Below are positions 47,592-55,982 of a stretch of DNA of 64,000 bases, one piece after another. The notes under the pieces were generated by a model that saw only the letters and a program-made list of their open reading frames with translations, was not told the origin of the DNA and made no database searches. Made by a program: the position numbers and the translations under genes. Position 1 is the first letter of the stretch. Each line of letters begins with the position of its first letter. This DNA comes from PRS1 sp965250265. GTDB lineage: Bacteria; Bacteroidota; Bacteroidia; Flavobacteriales; Flavobacteriaceae. The stretch spans positions 62,001 through 126,000 of the forward strand of contig CBDFNO010000009.1 in the NCBI GenBank assembly GCA_965250265.1. The letters are read 5' to 3'.

Positions 47592-48626
47592 ATGACAGCA
47601 ACTTACAAACAGCATATACTTCAATTTAAACAGCCAAGTGGTACTTCTCGTGGCATTTTAACTCAAAAAGAAACATGGTTTATTGTTATCACAAATTGTA
47701 ATAAACGAGGTGTTGGTGAATGTGGTATTTTAAGAGGGTTAAGCATTGATGACAGACCAGATTTTGAAGATAAAATCAAATGGGTTTGTATGAACATCAC
47801 AAAAGGACTAGATAATTTGGTGAATGAGCTTGATGAATTCCCATCGATACAGTTTGGGTTAGAAATGGCTTTTTTGTCTTTAGAAAGTGATGATGAATTT
47901 ATTTTGTTTCCATCAGCATTTACACAAGGAGTAGCTTCAATTCCTATTAATGGATTGATTTGGATGGGAGACAAGCAGTTTATGAAGCAACAAATACAAG
48001 ATAAAATTGAAGCAGGTTTTTCGTGTATTAAAATGAAAATTGGAGCTATCGATTTTAAAACCGAGTTAGAGCTAATAAAATCTATTAGAGACGAATTTTC
48101 TGTAAAAGACATAGAGCTTCGGGTGGATGCAAATGGAGCATTTACAAAAACTGAAGCTTTAGAAAAACTAAAGCAATTATCCCAATTCAATTTGCATTCT
48201 ATTGAGCAACCTATAAAACAAGGTCAATTTGAAGAAATGGCTAAGCTTTGTGAGCAAACGCCTTTACCTATTGCTTTGGATGAAGAGCTAATTGGTGTAA
48301 ATACTGTAACAAAAAAAGAAGAGTTGCTACAAACTTTAAATCCGCAATACATCATTTTAAAGCCAAGTTTAGTAGGAGGATTTAAGAGAAGTAAGCAGTG
48401 GATTAAAATAGCAGAAGCCCAAAATATTAAATGGTGGATTACAAGTGCATTAGAAAGTAATGTTGGACTAAATGCCATTGCCCAATGGACCTATACTTTG
48501 AATAATACAATGCCCCAAGGTTTGGGAACTGGAAGCTTATTTACTAACAATTTTGTATCGCCTTTACAAGTAGAAATGGGTACATTGCGTTACGAACCAA
48601 AACAAAAGTGGAATCTAAATTTTTAA
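47592..48626 (+). CDS. menC: o-Succinylbenzoate synthase
   Basis: A 344-residue enolase-superfamily enzyme that dehydrates SHCHC to o-succinylbenzoate. The catalytic barrel is clear: IKMKIGAIDF (KxK acid/base), LRVDANGAF (metal Asp), SIEQPIKQG (metal Glu), ALDEELIG (metal Asp/Glu) and ILKPSLVGGF (second Lys). The position in the menaquinone cluster supports MenC over dipeptide epimerase. menC and the CPBP protease gene are four bases apart. Confidence 0.93.
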   Translation: MTATYKQHILQFKQPSGTSRGILTQKETWFIVITNCNKRGVGECGILRGLSIDDRPDFEDKIKWVCMNITKGLDNLVNELDEFPSIQFGLEMAFLSLESDDEFILFPSAFTQGVASIPINGLIWMGDKQFMKQQIQDKIEAGFSCIKMKIGAIDFKTELELIKSIRDEFSVKDIELRVDANGAFTKTEALEKLKQLSQFNLHSIEQPIKQGQFEEMAKLCEQTPLPIALDEELIGVNTVTKKEELLQTLNPQYIILKPSLVGGFKRSKQWIKIAEAQNIKWWITSALESNVGLNAIAQWTYTLNNTMPQGLGTGSLFTNNFVSPLQVEMGTLRYEPKQKWNLNF

Positions 48627-48630
48627 AAAT

Positions 48631-49605
48631 ATGTATATAGCTCAAGTTTATAACACATTACATGATTGGTGGAGATATGTTATTGGCGTAGGTGTTGCAA
48701 TTATTGGTGTTTTTGCGTTTTCTATGCCTCATTTAATTGCTATAGGTTTAGAAACGATTAGAGGTAATATTGACCAATCAAAACTAGAAGATACTAGCTA
48801 TATTTTGGGTTTGTTTGAGTCGAATTTAAATTTAGTGTTCATATTATTACCATTTGCAGGAGGCTTATTGTTTTTATTATTAATAGTAAAATATTTGCAT
48901 AAGCAATCTATAAGAATGCTCACTACAGCAAGAAAAAAAATAGATTGGAAACGCTTTTGGTTTGCCTTTATTTTTTGGGGCGTTGTATCAACAGGAATGG
49001 TAATGGCAGATTATTTTATGAATCCTGAAGGCTATATAAACAATTTTAATTTACAGCCTTTTTTAATCCTTTGCGTTATAGCGATACTTTTAGTGCCTTT
49101 GCAAACAAGTTTTGAAGAGTATTTATTTAGAGGCTACCTTATGCAAGGTATAGGCTTACTAGCTAAAAATAAATGGGTGCCATTGATTATCACATCAACA
49201 ATTTTTGGTTTATTGCATATTGCCAATCCTGAAGTAGATAAATTAGGTAACATTATTTTGGTCTATTATATTGGTACAGGTTTCTTTCTGGGAATAACTG
49301 CATTAATGGACGAAGGTTTAGAGTTGTCACTTGGTTTTCACGCAGCTAATAATTTGTTTACAGCATTGTTGGTAACTGCAGACTGGACTGCGTTTCAAAC
49401 ACATTCTATTTTTAAAGATATTTCTGATCCTACAGGAGTTGGTGTAGGTGAAGCCATCTTTCCAGTATTTATTATTTTTCCTATATTATTATTTATATTT
49501 TCTAAAAAATACAAATGGACCGATTGGAAAGGCAAACTTTTTGGAGCTGTTGTTAAGCCTGTTCCTGAAGAAGTAGAAGTAAAAGATTTTGAGGTTTTAG
49601 AGTAA
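48631..49605 (+). CDS. CPBP (CAAX/Abi) intramembrane metalloprotease
   Basis: A 324-residue membrane protein with about eight transmembrane segments. The three family motifs are present: EEYLFRGYLMQG, FGLLHIANP and LGFHAANNLF, which together make the metal-binding glutamyl protease site. Substrates of bacterial members are largely unknown; some confer self-immunity to bacteriocins. It overlaps the menC transcription unit and is a usual companion of menC in flavobacteria. Confidence 0.88.
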   Translation: MYIAQVYNTLHDWWRYVIGVGVAIIGVFAFSMPHLIAIGLETIRGNIDQSKLEDTSYILGLFESNLNLVFILLPFAGGLLFLLLIVKYLHKQSIRMLTTARKKIDWKRFWFAFIFWGVVSTGMVMADYFMNPEGYINNFNLQPFLILCVIAILLVPLQTSFEEYLFRGYLMQGIGLLAKNKWVPLIITSTIFGLLHIANPEVDKLGNIILVYYIGTGFFLGITALMDEGLELSLGFHAANNLFTALLVTADWTAFQTHSIFKDISDPTGVGVGEAIFPVFIIFPILLFIFSKKYKWTDWKGKLFGAVVKPVPEEVEVKDFEVLE

Positions 49606-49674
49606 ATTGTTACTGTAGGAGAGTTATTAAATATTTACAACTAAAAATGTATTTTACTATTATAAAACTAACTT

Positions 49675-50208
49675 ATGACTAAACGAGATTTCTTTCGAAT
49701 AATAATTAAACTCTTCGGACTTTATTCTGTAATTATTACTATATTTTATTATATCCCTGCCAATATCGGTTATGTTACTTATGATTTTGAACCAATTGTT
49801 TTGTTATGGATTTTAGGAGCATGTACACTTGCAGTATTAATTTATGTTTTTCTTATCCGAAAAACAGACCGAATAATTGATTTATTGAAAATTGATAAAG
49901 GCTTTGATGATGAGCGAATTGAATTTGGCAATTTTAATAGTCGAAAAATAATGCAGCTGGCTTTAATTATAATAAGTGGATTTTTAATACTGGATTACTT
50001 ACCTGACTTTTTACAATATACTTATCTAGCTTTTAAAAAAGAAGTTTCACCAAGTGGGCTTAATTTTACGGAAGGCGTTGGATTCGGAAAATCAATGGAC
50101 TATTTTAATTGGGCAATTTCTGGTATGAATTTAGTAATTGGATATTTATTGTTGACAAACTATAATCAAATTGCTAAATGGCTAACTAATAATAAAAGTG
50201 CTAACTAA
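49675..50208 (+). CDS. Membrane protein of unknown function, four TM segments
   Basis: A 177-residue protein with hydrophobic segments at about 13-30, 42-60, 92-112 and 147-164. It begins MTKRDFFRIIIKLFGLYS. Small, poorly characterised membrane proteins of this type are common in flavobacteria; no motif suggests an activity. It ends seven bases before the stop of the convergent DUF3857 gene. Confidence 0.65.
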   Translation: MTKRDFFRIIIKLFGLYSVIITIFYYIPANIGYVTYDFEPIVLLWILGACTLAVLIYVFLIRKTDRIIDLLKIDKGFDDERIEFGNFNSRKIMQLALIIISGFLILDYLPDFLQYTYLAFKKEVSPSGLNFTEGVGFGKSMDYFNWAISGMNLVIGYLLLTNYNQIAKWLTNNKSAN

Positions 50209-50214
50209 AAAAAA

Positions 50215-52146
50215 TTACTCAATAGTCTTAAACAAAATAGATGTTTTATTAAAGTCGGAAGCTGCATTTATAACACTTCTAAACTCATCATATCGGCTCA
50301 CATCATACTCGTTGGATTTATAAAACTCTTGTATAGTAATTACAACGGTATTGCCTTCTAGTTTATAACTGGATTCAAATTTGCAAATCTTTTCTCCTGT
50401 AACCGATTTAAAGCTCTTATCAATATTTAAAACTTCAAGACCTTCGGCAGTATAACCTTCAGGAATATGTACTTTTATATCGTAATCATATTGATTAGGA
50501 TAGGTCATTTCTATGGGATTTACACGCTCTGTCTCCTGGTATAATTCACTTTGTGTTCCAATTACCTTTCCTATTTGAAAAATATAACTGTCTCCGGCTT
50601 CTTCTAATAAAGATTCAGAAGTAATTGTACATCTTGTAATAAATGGTAAGTTATATACTAACGAATTCATATCTGTATTTTCGGTTTCAAAACTTTTTAC
50701 CACTTTATCCTCAATACCTGAACTTGTTAAATAATCTTCATACTCTTTGATGCCTTGCTCGGTAGATAAACTTAATATTGCTTTACTGGTTACAGCCCAA
50801 TGTCCTAAATGTTCCTGATACTGTTCAAGCGATACATTTACCAAATCTTCATCAAAAGTAATATCTGTATTTCTTACAATGCGACTATAATTTGGATCAG
50901 ATTGTATAATTTTACTAAAATAATATTCGAAACTTTCAGTAATATATAAACCATAATTGCCTAAAAGATTAAAAGGAGCTTCTCCAACTCTGTATTCCAA
51001 TCTGTCAGGTGCTATATATTTTTCTTCAGTAGGTAAATAAATTAAGAAATCCCGAAGCATATTAGGTGTGTAAAAATCAGGGTCGAATTTATATGTAAAT
51101 CGATTAGCCGTAACTACAATTTCGTATTCAATATCTAAAGCTTTTAAATAATGAGCATATACTTTCATAATACCAAAATCACTGGAAGTTCTGTTTTTTA
51201 AGATATATTCTAAATCTGTAAGTTCGGCGTTATTGTTTTTTACAATTGTAAAATTCGATTTAACGAAATTATCTACTAGTGATGCCTTTTCGAAGGTTGT
51301 TAAGTCCAAATCACCTTTAGTAAAATTATCAATGTCGGTTTTTACAAGAGGCGAAGCTTCTTCAGGGAAGAATTTTCCGCCAACATTTTCCACGATGTTA
51401 TTCCAAAACATCTCTTGTGTAATATTCTGATCTTTAGGAAAACATTGATACACAACTCCAATTTTATTAGCATCCGGAGTTGCATATTCTTCTTCTATCA
51501 TTGCTGGAATATTATTAAGCGTTAATAATTTTGCTTGTCTTCCTTCTACACTTGTACTCTCAAAAGCAGTTTCTGTTCTATAAGCTTTAATTTTAGAATT
51601 TAAATCTCCAGTAATAAACAAAAATTGAGCCTCTTTAATAACATAATCACTTTGTATCGTCTCCGCTCCATGCATGTCGTATTCTTTCTCTACGGTATAT
51701 AACACTTCAATTTCAGAATTTTTTTCTACGCCTTCAATCGCAAATATTTTAAAATCACCATATGCTTCAACATTGTTAACTTCCTTAATATTGTCTTTGT
51801 TTAGGAGCGTTACTTTTCCTTCAGCATTTATAGTTCTTGCTTTAATATCTATTACTTTCTTAACCTCGTACATTGGAATATAAACCGTATTATGCCTGCC
51901 GATGCCTTTGTCGTTATTTACTCGGGTAATGGTATGTGTGGTTTCAAAACTTGTAAGATTTTGAGAAAACGTACCTTTTTTATATTCTACAATATGTTTT
52001 TCTAAAATACCAATAGAAGATTCTTTCAAATCTTTTTCATTTAGATCATGAAGCTTTGGGTTTTCATTCCAATCGTAAGTTTTATAGTGCTGCGCAAAAC
52101 AATTCGTTGAGGCAATAAGTAGGATAAATACTAATCTTTTAATCAT
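50215..52146 (-). CDS. DUF3857 exported protein with degenerate transglutaminase domain
   Basis: A 643-residue exported protein (signal peptide MIKRLVFILLIASTNCFAQ). Residues about 60-210 are the DUF3857 beta domain (ITRVNNDKGIGRHNTVYIPMYEVKKV). The middle should be transglutaminase-like, but the catalytic segment that reads GDCKDMANLL in its neighbour reads SDFGIMKVYA here, so the cysteine is lost, and the histidine position is also changed. The C-terminal part is a beta-rich domain. It overlaps the upstream paralogous gene by four bases (ATGA), so the two are coupled. Probably a non-enzymatic partner of that protein. Confidence 0.85.
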   Translation of the reverse strand: MIKRLVFILLIASTNCFAQHYKTYDWNENPKLHDLNEKDLKESSIGILEKHIVEYKKGTFSQNLTSFETTHTITRVNNDKGIGRHNTVYIPMYEVKKVIDIKARTINAEGKVTLLNKDNIKEVNNVEAYGDFKIFAIEGVEKNSEIEVLYTVEKEYDMHGAETIQSDYVIKEAQFLFITGDLNSKIKAYRTETAFESTSVEGRQAKLLTLNNIPAMIEEEYATPDANKIGVVYQCFPKDQNITQEMFWNNIVENVGGKFFPEEASPLVKTDIDNFTKGDLDLTTFEKASLVDNFVKSNFTIVKNNNAELTDLEYILKNRTSSDFGIMKVYAHYLKALDIEYEIVVTANRFTYKFDPDFYTPNMLRDFLIYLPTEEKYIAPDRLEYRVGEAPFNLLGNYGLYITESFEYYFSKIIQSDPNYSRIVRNTDITFDEDLVNVSLEQYQEHLGHWAVTSKAILSLSTEQGIKEYEDYLTSSGIEDKVVKSFETENTDMNSLVYNLPFITRCTITSESLLEEAGDSYIFQIGKVIGTQSELYQETERVNPIEMTYPNQYDYDIKVHIPEGYTAEGLEVLNIDKSFKSVTGEKICKFESSYKLEGNTVVITIQEFYKSNEYDVSRYDEFRSVINAASDFNKTSILFKTIE

Positions 52147-54026
52147 AGGTTCTGTTCTATTATAATATTTTTTTTATAAGCTTTAATTATACTTTTAATG
52201 AAATTATTCCAAGTTTCAAATTCTTCTTTTTTTACACTTAAGGTATTTATGTAAACGGTTTTGTTTTGTACAATTGTATTGTCTTTTTGAGTGTAAGTTA
52301 TGTTGTAACCAAATGCTGGATTATCGAATGATAAATCTTTTGGAATATAGCTTACTTTATAACCATTTGGAATAGTAAAAGTAGTCTTATAGCTTTTCTT
52401 GAAGGTATTGTCAATTTTTTTACTATACTTTCTATCCTCAATATCAATCTTACTTTTTGCCAAAACACGATCTATATTTAAATTGAGATAAGTTTTGTTA
52501 CCAACCTTTTTTGCATAATTTTCAATGGAGAGGTCATAACCAATAACTAATGGAGTATTTTTATTATCGAAATTCTCTTTAGTAATATTCGTGTACTTTG
52601 TTTTGTTATTGCCTAAGGCTAAAGTGGTGTTTAAAAATTCTTCTTCGGTTTTGTCGTCTTTCTTATAAGTGTAATCTGTAATAAAATCAACTTTTTCGTA
52701 ACCTGTAAAAGTTCTTTTTTCTGAAACTTTAACTATACCATTTTCAAGCGAAATATCGCTTATAACCAGAGATTTGCTCTTATTAAGGGTTTGTATAGGA
52801 ACTTTAATAACTTTAAAAGTATCTGCATTAATGCCCAAAAGAGCTTCTTTTGTTTGCGTGAAAGCACTTGGCATACCAAACGGCACATAACTATCGGTGG
52901 CGTCTAAAAAGATAGTATCGTTTTCTATAATAGCAGTATTAATCATGTGGTTATCAACCATTGGAGTAGGGACTTCAAAATAGGAATAAGGCCTGTTTCT
53001 CGTACCTATCCAGGTTCTATAAGATTCTATATCTACATGATTAAGCATTTCGTAAAGTAGATTTGCCATATCCTTACAATCACCATAACGTTTATCGCAT
53101 ACACTTGCTGCTCCTCTTGGAATAAAACCACCTAATCCGTCTTCAAATGCGACATATGTTATATTGTCTTGAACCCAATTAAATATAGCTTCAGCTTTAT
53201 CTCGTTTGTTTGGAATATTTTTTGTTATTTCATCAGTAATTTTATAAACTTTATCTAAGGATTTTACATCAATTTGTTTTATCAATGACACATACCATTT
53301 GTATAAATCGTTTACATCGTTTAAAACATTATGTGTTTTACCTTTTTGCTCATAACTCTTTATATAAATAATAATATGTGGTAGATAGTAGAGTGCAGAT
53401 TCACTTTTATCTTCACCTTGAAACCCCTCAATATTTTTAACTGTCCATGTATATATTTTGCTATTTTTTGAGGCTTCCTTATTAAATTCAATAGGTATAT
53501 TTCCAGTATTAAATTCTATATAACCAATATTAACATTTTCAGGAAACTCTATTGATAGTTGTGCGCTTTTTGTTGGAACATAAGTTCCAAAACGAAAAAT
53601 CCCTAAAAAACGAGGATCTTTAATGACTTCTTTATAATTTAAATTTGTAACAGCTCCTTTAGTAACTGCTGGAAATGTAAAGTCTTTAGATTCTTGGTCA
53701 CTATAAAAAATACCATTGTCAAATTCTCTTTTGGTTTCTATATAATCAACCTTTATTGTTTTGTTAGAACTAGGTAAAAAAGTATATGCGTTAATGTCTT
53801 CAACGGAAGTAAAACTATCAAAACCAAGAGATTCGTTAGCAAAATACAGTTTTTTAGCAGTTAAGTATTCAGCTTGTTCGGTAACTTGTTTAGAGATATC
53901 AAAAGAGCTTTTTGATAATTCTATCTTAATATGTTCATGCCTTTTTAAATAAATATAGTCCTCTTTAGAAAAATCTTGTGCGAAAACTATAATAGGTAAA
54001 AACAGAATTATGAAGGTGTTTCGCAT
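52143..54026 (-). CDS. DUF3857 exported protein with intact transglutaminase domain
   Basis: A 627-residue exported protein (MRNTFIILFLPIIVFAQDFS signal). Residues about 40-225 form the DUF3857 domain; 260-385 the transglutaminase-like domain with Cys317 in RYGDCKDMANLL, His360 in VDNHMINTAI and Asp375 in IFLDATD, a complete triad; then a C-terminal beta domain. Such proteins are widespread in Bacteroidota and are thought to act on peptides or proteins in the periplasm, but the substrate is not known. First gene of a two-gene unit, divergent from menE. Confidence 0.88.
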   Translation of the reverse strand: MRNTFIILFLPIIVFAQDFSKEDYIYLKRHEHIKIELSKSSFDISKQVTEQAEYLTAKKLYFANESLGFDSFTSVEDINAYTFLPSSNKTIKVDYIETKREFDNGIFYSDQESKDFTFPAVTKGAVTNLNYKEVIKDPRFLGIFRFGTYVPTKSAQLSIEFPENVNIGYIEFNTGNIPIEFNKEASKNSKIYTWTVKNIEGFQGEDKSESALYYLPHIIIYIKSYEQKGKTHNVLNDVNDLYKWYVSLIKQIDVKSLDKVYKITDEITKNIPNKRDKAEAIFNWVQDNITYVAFEDGLGGFIPRGAASVCDKRYGDCKDMANLLYEMLNHVDIESYRTWIGTRNRPYSYFEVPTPMVDNHMINTAIIENDTIFLDATDSYVPFGMPSAFTQTKEALLGINADTFKVIKVPIQTLNKSKSLVISDISLENGIVKVSEKRTFTGYEKVDFITDYTYKKDDKTEEEFLNTTLALGNNKTKYTNITKENFDNKNTPLVIGYDLSIENYAKKVGNKTYLNLNIDRVLAKSKIDIEDRKYSKKIDNTFKKSYKTTFTIPNGYKVSYIPKDLSFDNPAFGYNITYTQKDNTIVQNKTVYINTLSVKKEEFETWNNFIKSIIKAYKKNIIIEQNL

Positions 54027-54127
54027 ATTTTTTTAGTTAATTGTCAAATATATTTTTTTAAAATTACTTAATAACTTTCAGCCATTAAAAATAGTATAAA
54101 TTTAACTTATCTAATATCATACCAAAA

Positions 54128-55174
54128 ATGGTTCCAAGTTTTACCAAAGTGCATAACAAATTTAAGTTAAATGGATACGGTTTTAATCACAGCCAGTTAA
54201 AAGATGTAGCCTATAGTTTTGTTAAAGAAGGGAGACTTTTTGAAAAAGATACTGGAACTTTTTTGTTAGATTGGTTAGATAAGAATGATTATTTATTAGT
54301 TAAAACATCTGGTTCTACAGGAAAACCAAAAAAGATAACTCTTAAAAAACAAGCCATGGTAAATTCTGCCATTGCCACTGGAAATTATTTTAATTTAGAA
54401 CCTGGCAATACAGTTTTACATTGCTTGTCAACAAAGTTTATTGCAGGTAAAATGATGTTAGTACGAGCGATTATTTTAGGTTTAGAAATTGATTTAGTTG
54501 AGCCTTCTTTAAATCCATTACAAAGCGTTTTCAAAGATTATGATTTTTGTGCTATGGTGCCTATGCAGCTTCAAAATTCATTAACCGAATTGCATAAAAT
54601 TAAAGCATTAATTGTTGGAGGAGCATCTGTTTCAAATTCCCTGCAAGAAAAAGTTAAGAATGTATCTACAAAAGTGTATGCAACTTACGGAATGACAGAA
54701 ACTATCACTCATATTGCTGTAAAGCAAATTATTGAATCTTATTATCAAGTGTTTCCAAACATTACAATTTCTCAAGACGAAAGAGACTGCCTTGTTATTG
54801 ATGCACCAAATTTGAATAAAGAAACGATTGTTACTAATGATATAGTTAAACTACATTCTAAAACAGCATTTGAAATTTTAGGACGCTATGATAATATGAT
54901 TAATTCTGGCGGGATAAAGTTGTTTCCTGAACAAATAGAAGCAAAACTACAAAGTAAAATAAAACAGCGTTTTTTTATTACTTCAGAAAAAGACGAAACT
55001 TTATGCGATAAATTAATTTTAATACTTGAAGGGGAATCCAATCATTTAGAAACTGCAGTTTTTAAAGATTTAGATACCTACGAAACGCCTAAACAAATTT
55101 ATGCTGTTGCCCATTTTAAAGAAACTTCCATAGGAAAAATTCAACGTGCTGAAACTTTAAAATTATTAAAGTAA
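54128..55174 (+). CDS. menE: o-Succinylbenzoate-CoA ligase
   Basis: A 348-residue member of the acyl-adenylate family. The ATP-binding P-loop KTSGSTGKPKKITLKK, the central YATYGMTETITH motif and FEILGRYDNMINSGGIKLFP are all present, so it should activate o-succinylbenzoate. It is about 130 residues shorter than the Bacillus enzyme, mainly in the N-terminal part, as in other flavobacterial MenE. Last recognisable gene of the menaquinone cluster. The C-terminal catalytic lysine (IGKIQRAETL) is kept. Confidence 0.9.
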   Translation: MVPSFTKVHNKFKLNGYGFNHSQLKDVAYSFVKEGRLFEKDTGTFLLDWLDKNDYLLVKTSGSTGKPKKITLKKQAMVNSAIATGNYFNLEPGNTVLHCLSTKFIAGKMMLVRAIILGLEIDLVEPSLNPLQSVFKDYDFCAMVPMQLQNSLTELHKIKALIVGGASVSNSLQEKVKNVSTKVYATYGMTETITHIAVKQIIESYYQVFPNITISQDERDCLVIDAPNLNKETIVTNDIVKLHSKTAFEILGRYDNMINSGGIKLFPEQIEAKLQSKIKQRFFITSEKDETLCDKLILILEGESNHLETAVFKDLDTYETPKQIYAVAHFKETSIGKIQRAETLKLLK

Positions 55175-55273
55175 GTACTTTACTCATTCAAAGCACCTCT
55201 TCACTCATTATTGGTTTTATAGGTTAAAGATTGTACATAGTTTTATGTCAAACTTTAAATCCAAACAAGATGA

Positions 55274-55323
55274 AACATCCATATAATAAATTTGATTCAC
55301 AAACGAATTACTTTTTGGATGTT
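55274..55323 (+). other. Inverted repeat before the VWA genes
   Basis: AACATCCA (55274-55281) and TGGATGTT (55316-55323) are perfect inverted arms around 34 bases, which hold a second weak inverted pair (AATTTG/CGAATT). It may be an mRNA leader hairpin or an operator for the following genes. Confidence 0.35.
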
Positions 55324-55358
55324 CCATGTGACCTTTTACAAACCATAAATATTTACAC

Positions 55359-55964
55359 ATGAAATCACTAATCACATTAATATTTGTAGCGTTTACAATA
55401 GCGCCAAGTATTGCACAGGTAAAAAACATTGAAACCTATTCTGTTTCTATAGAGAATTTAATCCCTTTTATAGTAGATAACTATGCTTTGAATCATGATG
55501 ATGATTCTGTTATTAAAAACCTTACGTTTTTAATTCAAGTGTCAGATACAGATCTCGATGTGGAAAGTGAAATAATTTTAAAACAAGCGTTTAAATTACT
55601 TTCTAGAAGACTAACTGAAAATGATAATATTTCTATTGTTACTTATTCAGGATTTAATGGAATTGCTTTAAAACAAACCTCACCTAAAGATTTAAAAAAG
55701 ATACTTTTTACTATAAATGATTTTAAATCTAACGTAAAAGAATTTCATAAAGATGGTATAGAACTCTCTTATAGCTATACCAATGAGAATTTTATAGAGG
55801 AAGCTATAAATTCTGTAATTATGATTAGAAATCCAAACGCTTCTTTAGGTATTGTCACATATAATAATTCGTCTTTAACCGAACCTCCAAAAAAGAAAAA
55901 CAATGCTGTATTGATTACAGCTATGAGCTTACTGCCAGAATTATTAGCAATAATTAAAAATTAA
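55359..55964 (+). CDS. Exported stand-alone VWA-like protein without metal site
   Basis: A 201-residue protein with a signal peptide (MKSLITLIFVAFTIAPSIAQ). Residues about 60-170 align with the first half of the VWA domain of the next gene: LTFLIQVSDTD against LTFLIDVSGSM, ILKQAFKLLSRRL against LLKSAFKLLVKQL, and SIVTYSGFNGIALKQT against SIVVYAGAAGVVLKPT. The metal-binding DxSxS has become QVSDT, so it should not bind the ion. Starts 19 bases before the next gene and is probably cotranscribed. Likely an inactive paralogue, arisen by partial duplication, perhaps binding the same partner. Confidence 0.75.
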   Translation: MKSLITLIFVAFTIAPSIAQVKNIETYSVSIENLIPFIVDNYALNHDDDSVIKNLTFLIQVSDTDLDVESEIILKQAFKLLSRRLTENDNISIVTYSGFNGIALKQTSPKDLKKILFTINDFKSNVKEFHKDGIELSYSYTNENFIEEAINSVIMIRNPNASLGIVTYNNSSLTEPPKKKNNAVLITAMSLLPELLAIIKN

Positions 55965-55982
55965 CACTTAAATATAAAAATC

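Noticed and set aside
55217..55429. 70-residue minus-strand frame before the VWA genes
   Set aside because: No signal, domain or promoter; it overlaps the start of a well-supported exported protein and the inverted repeat.
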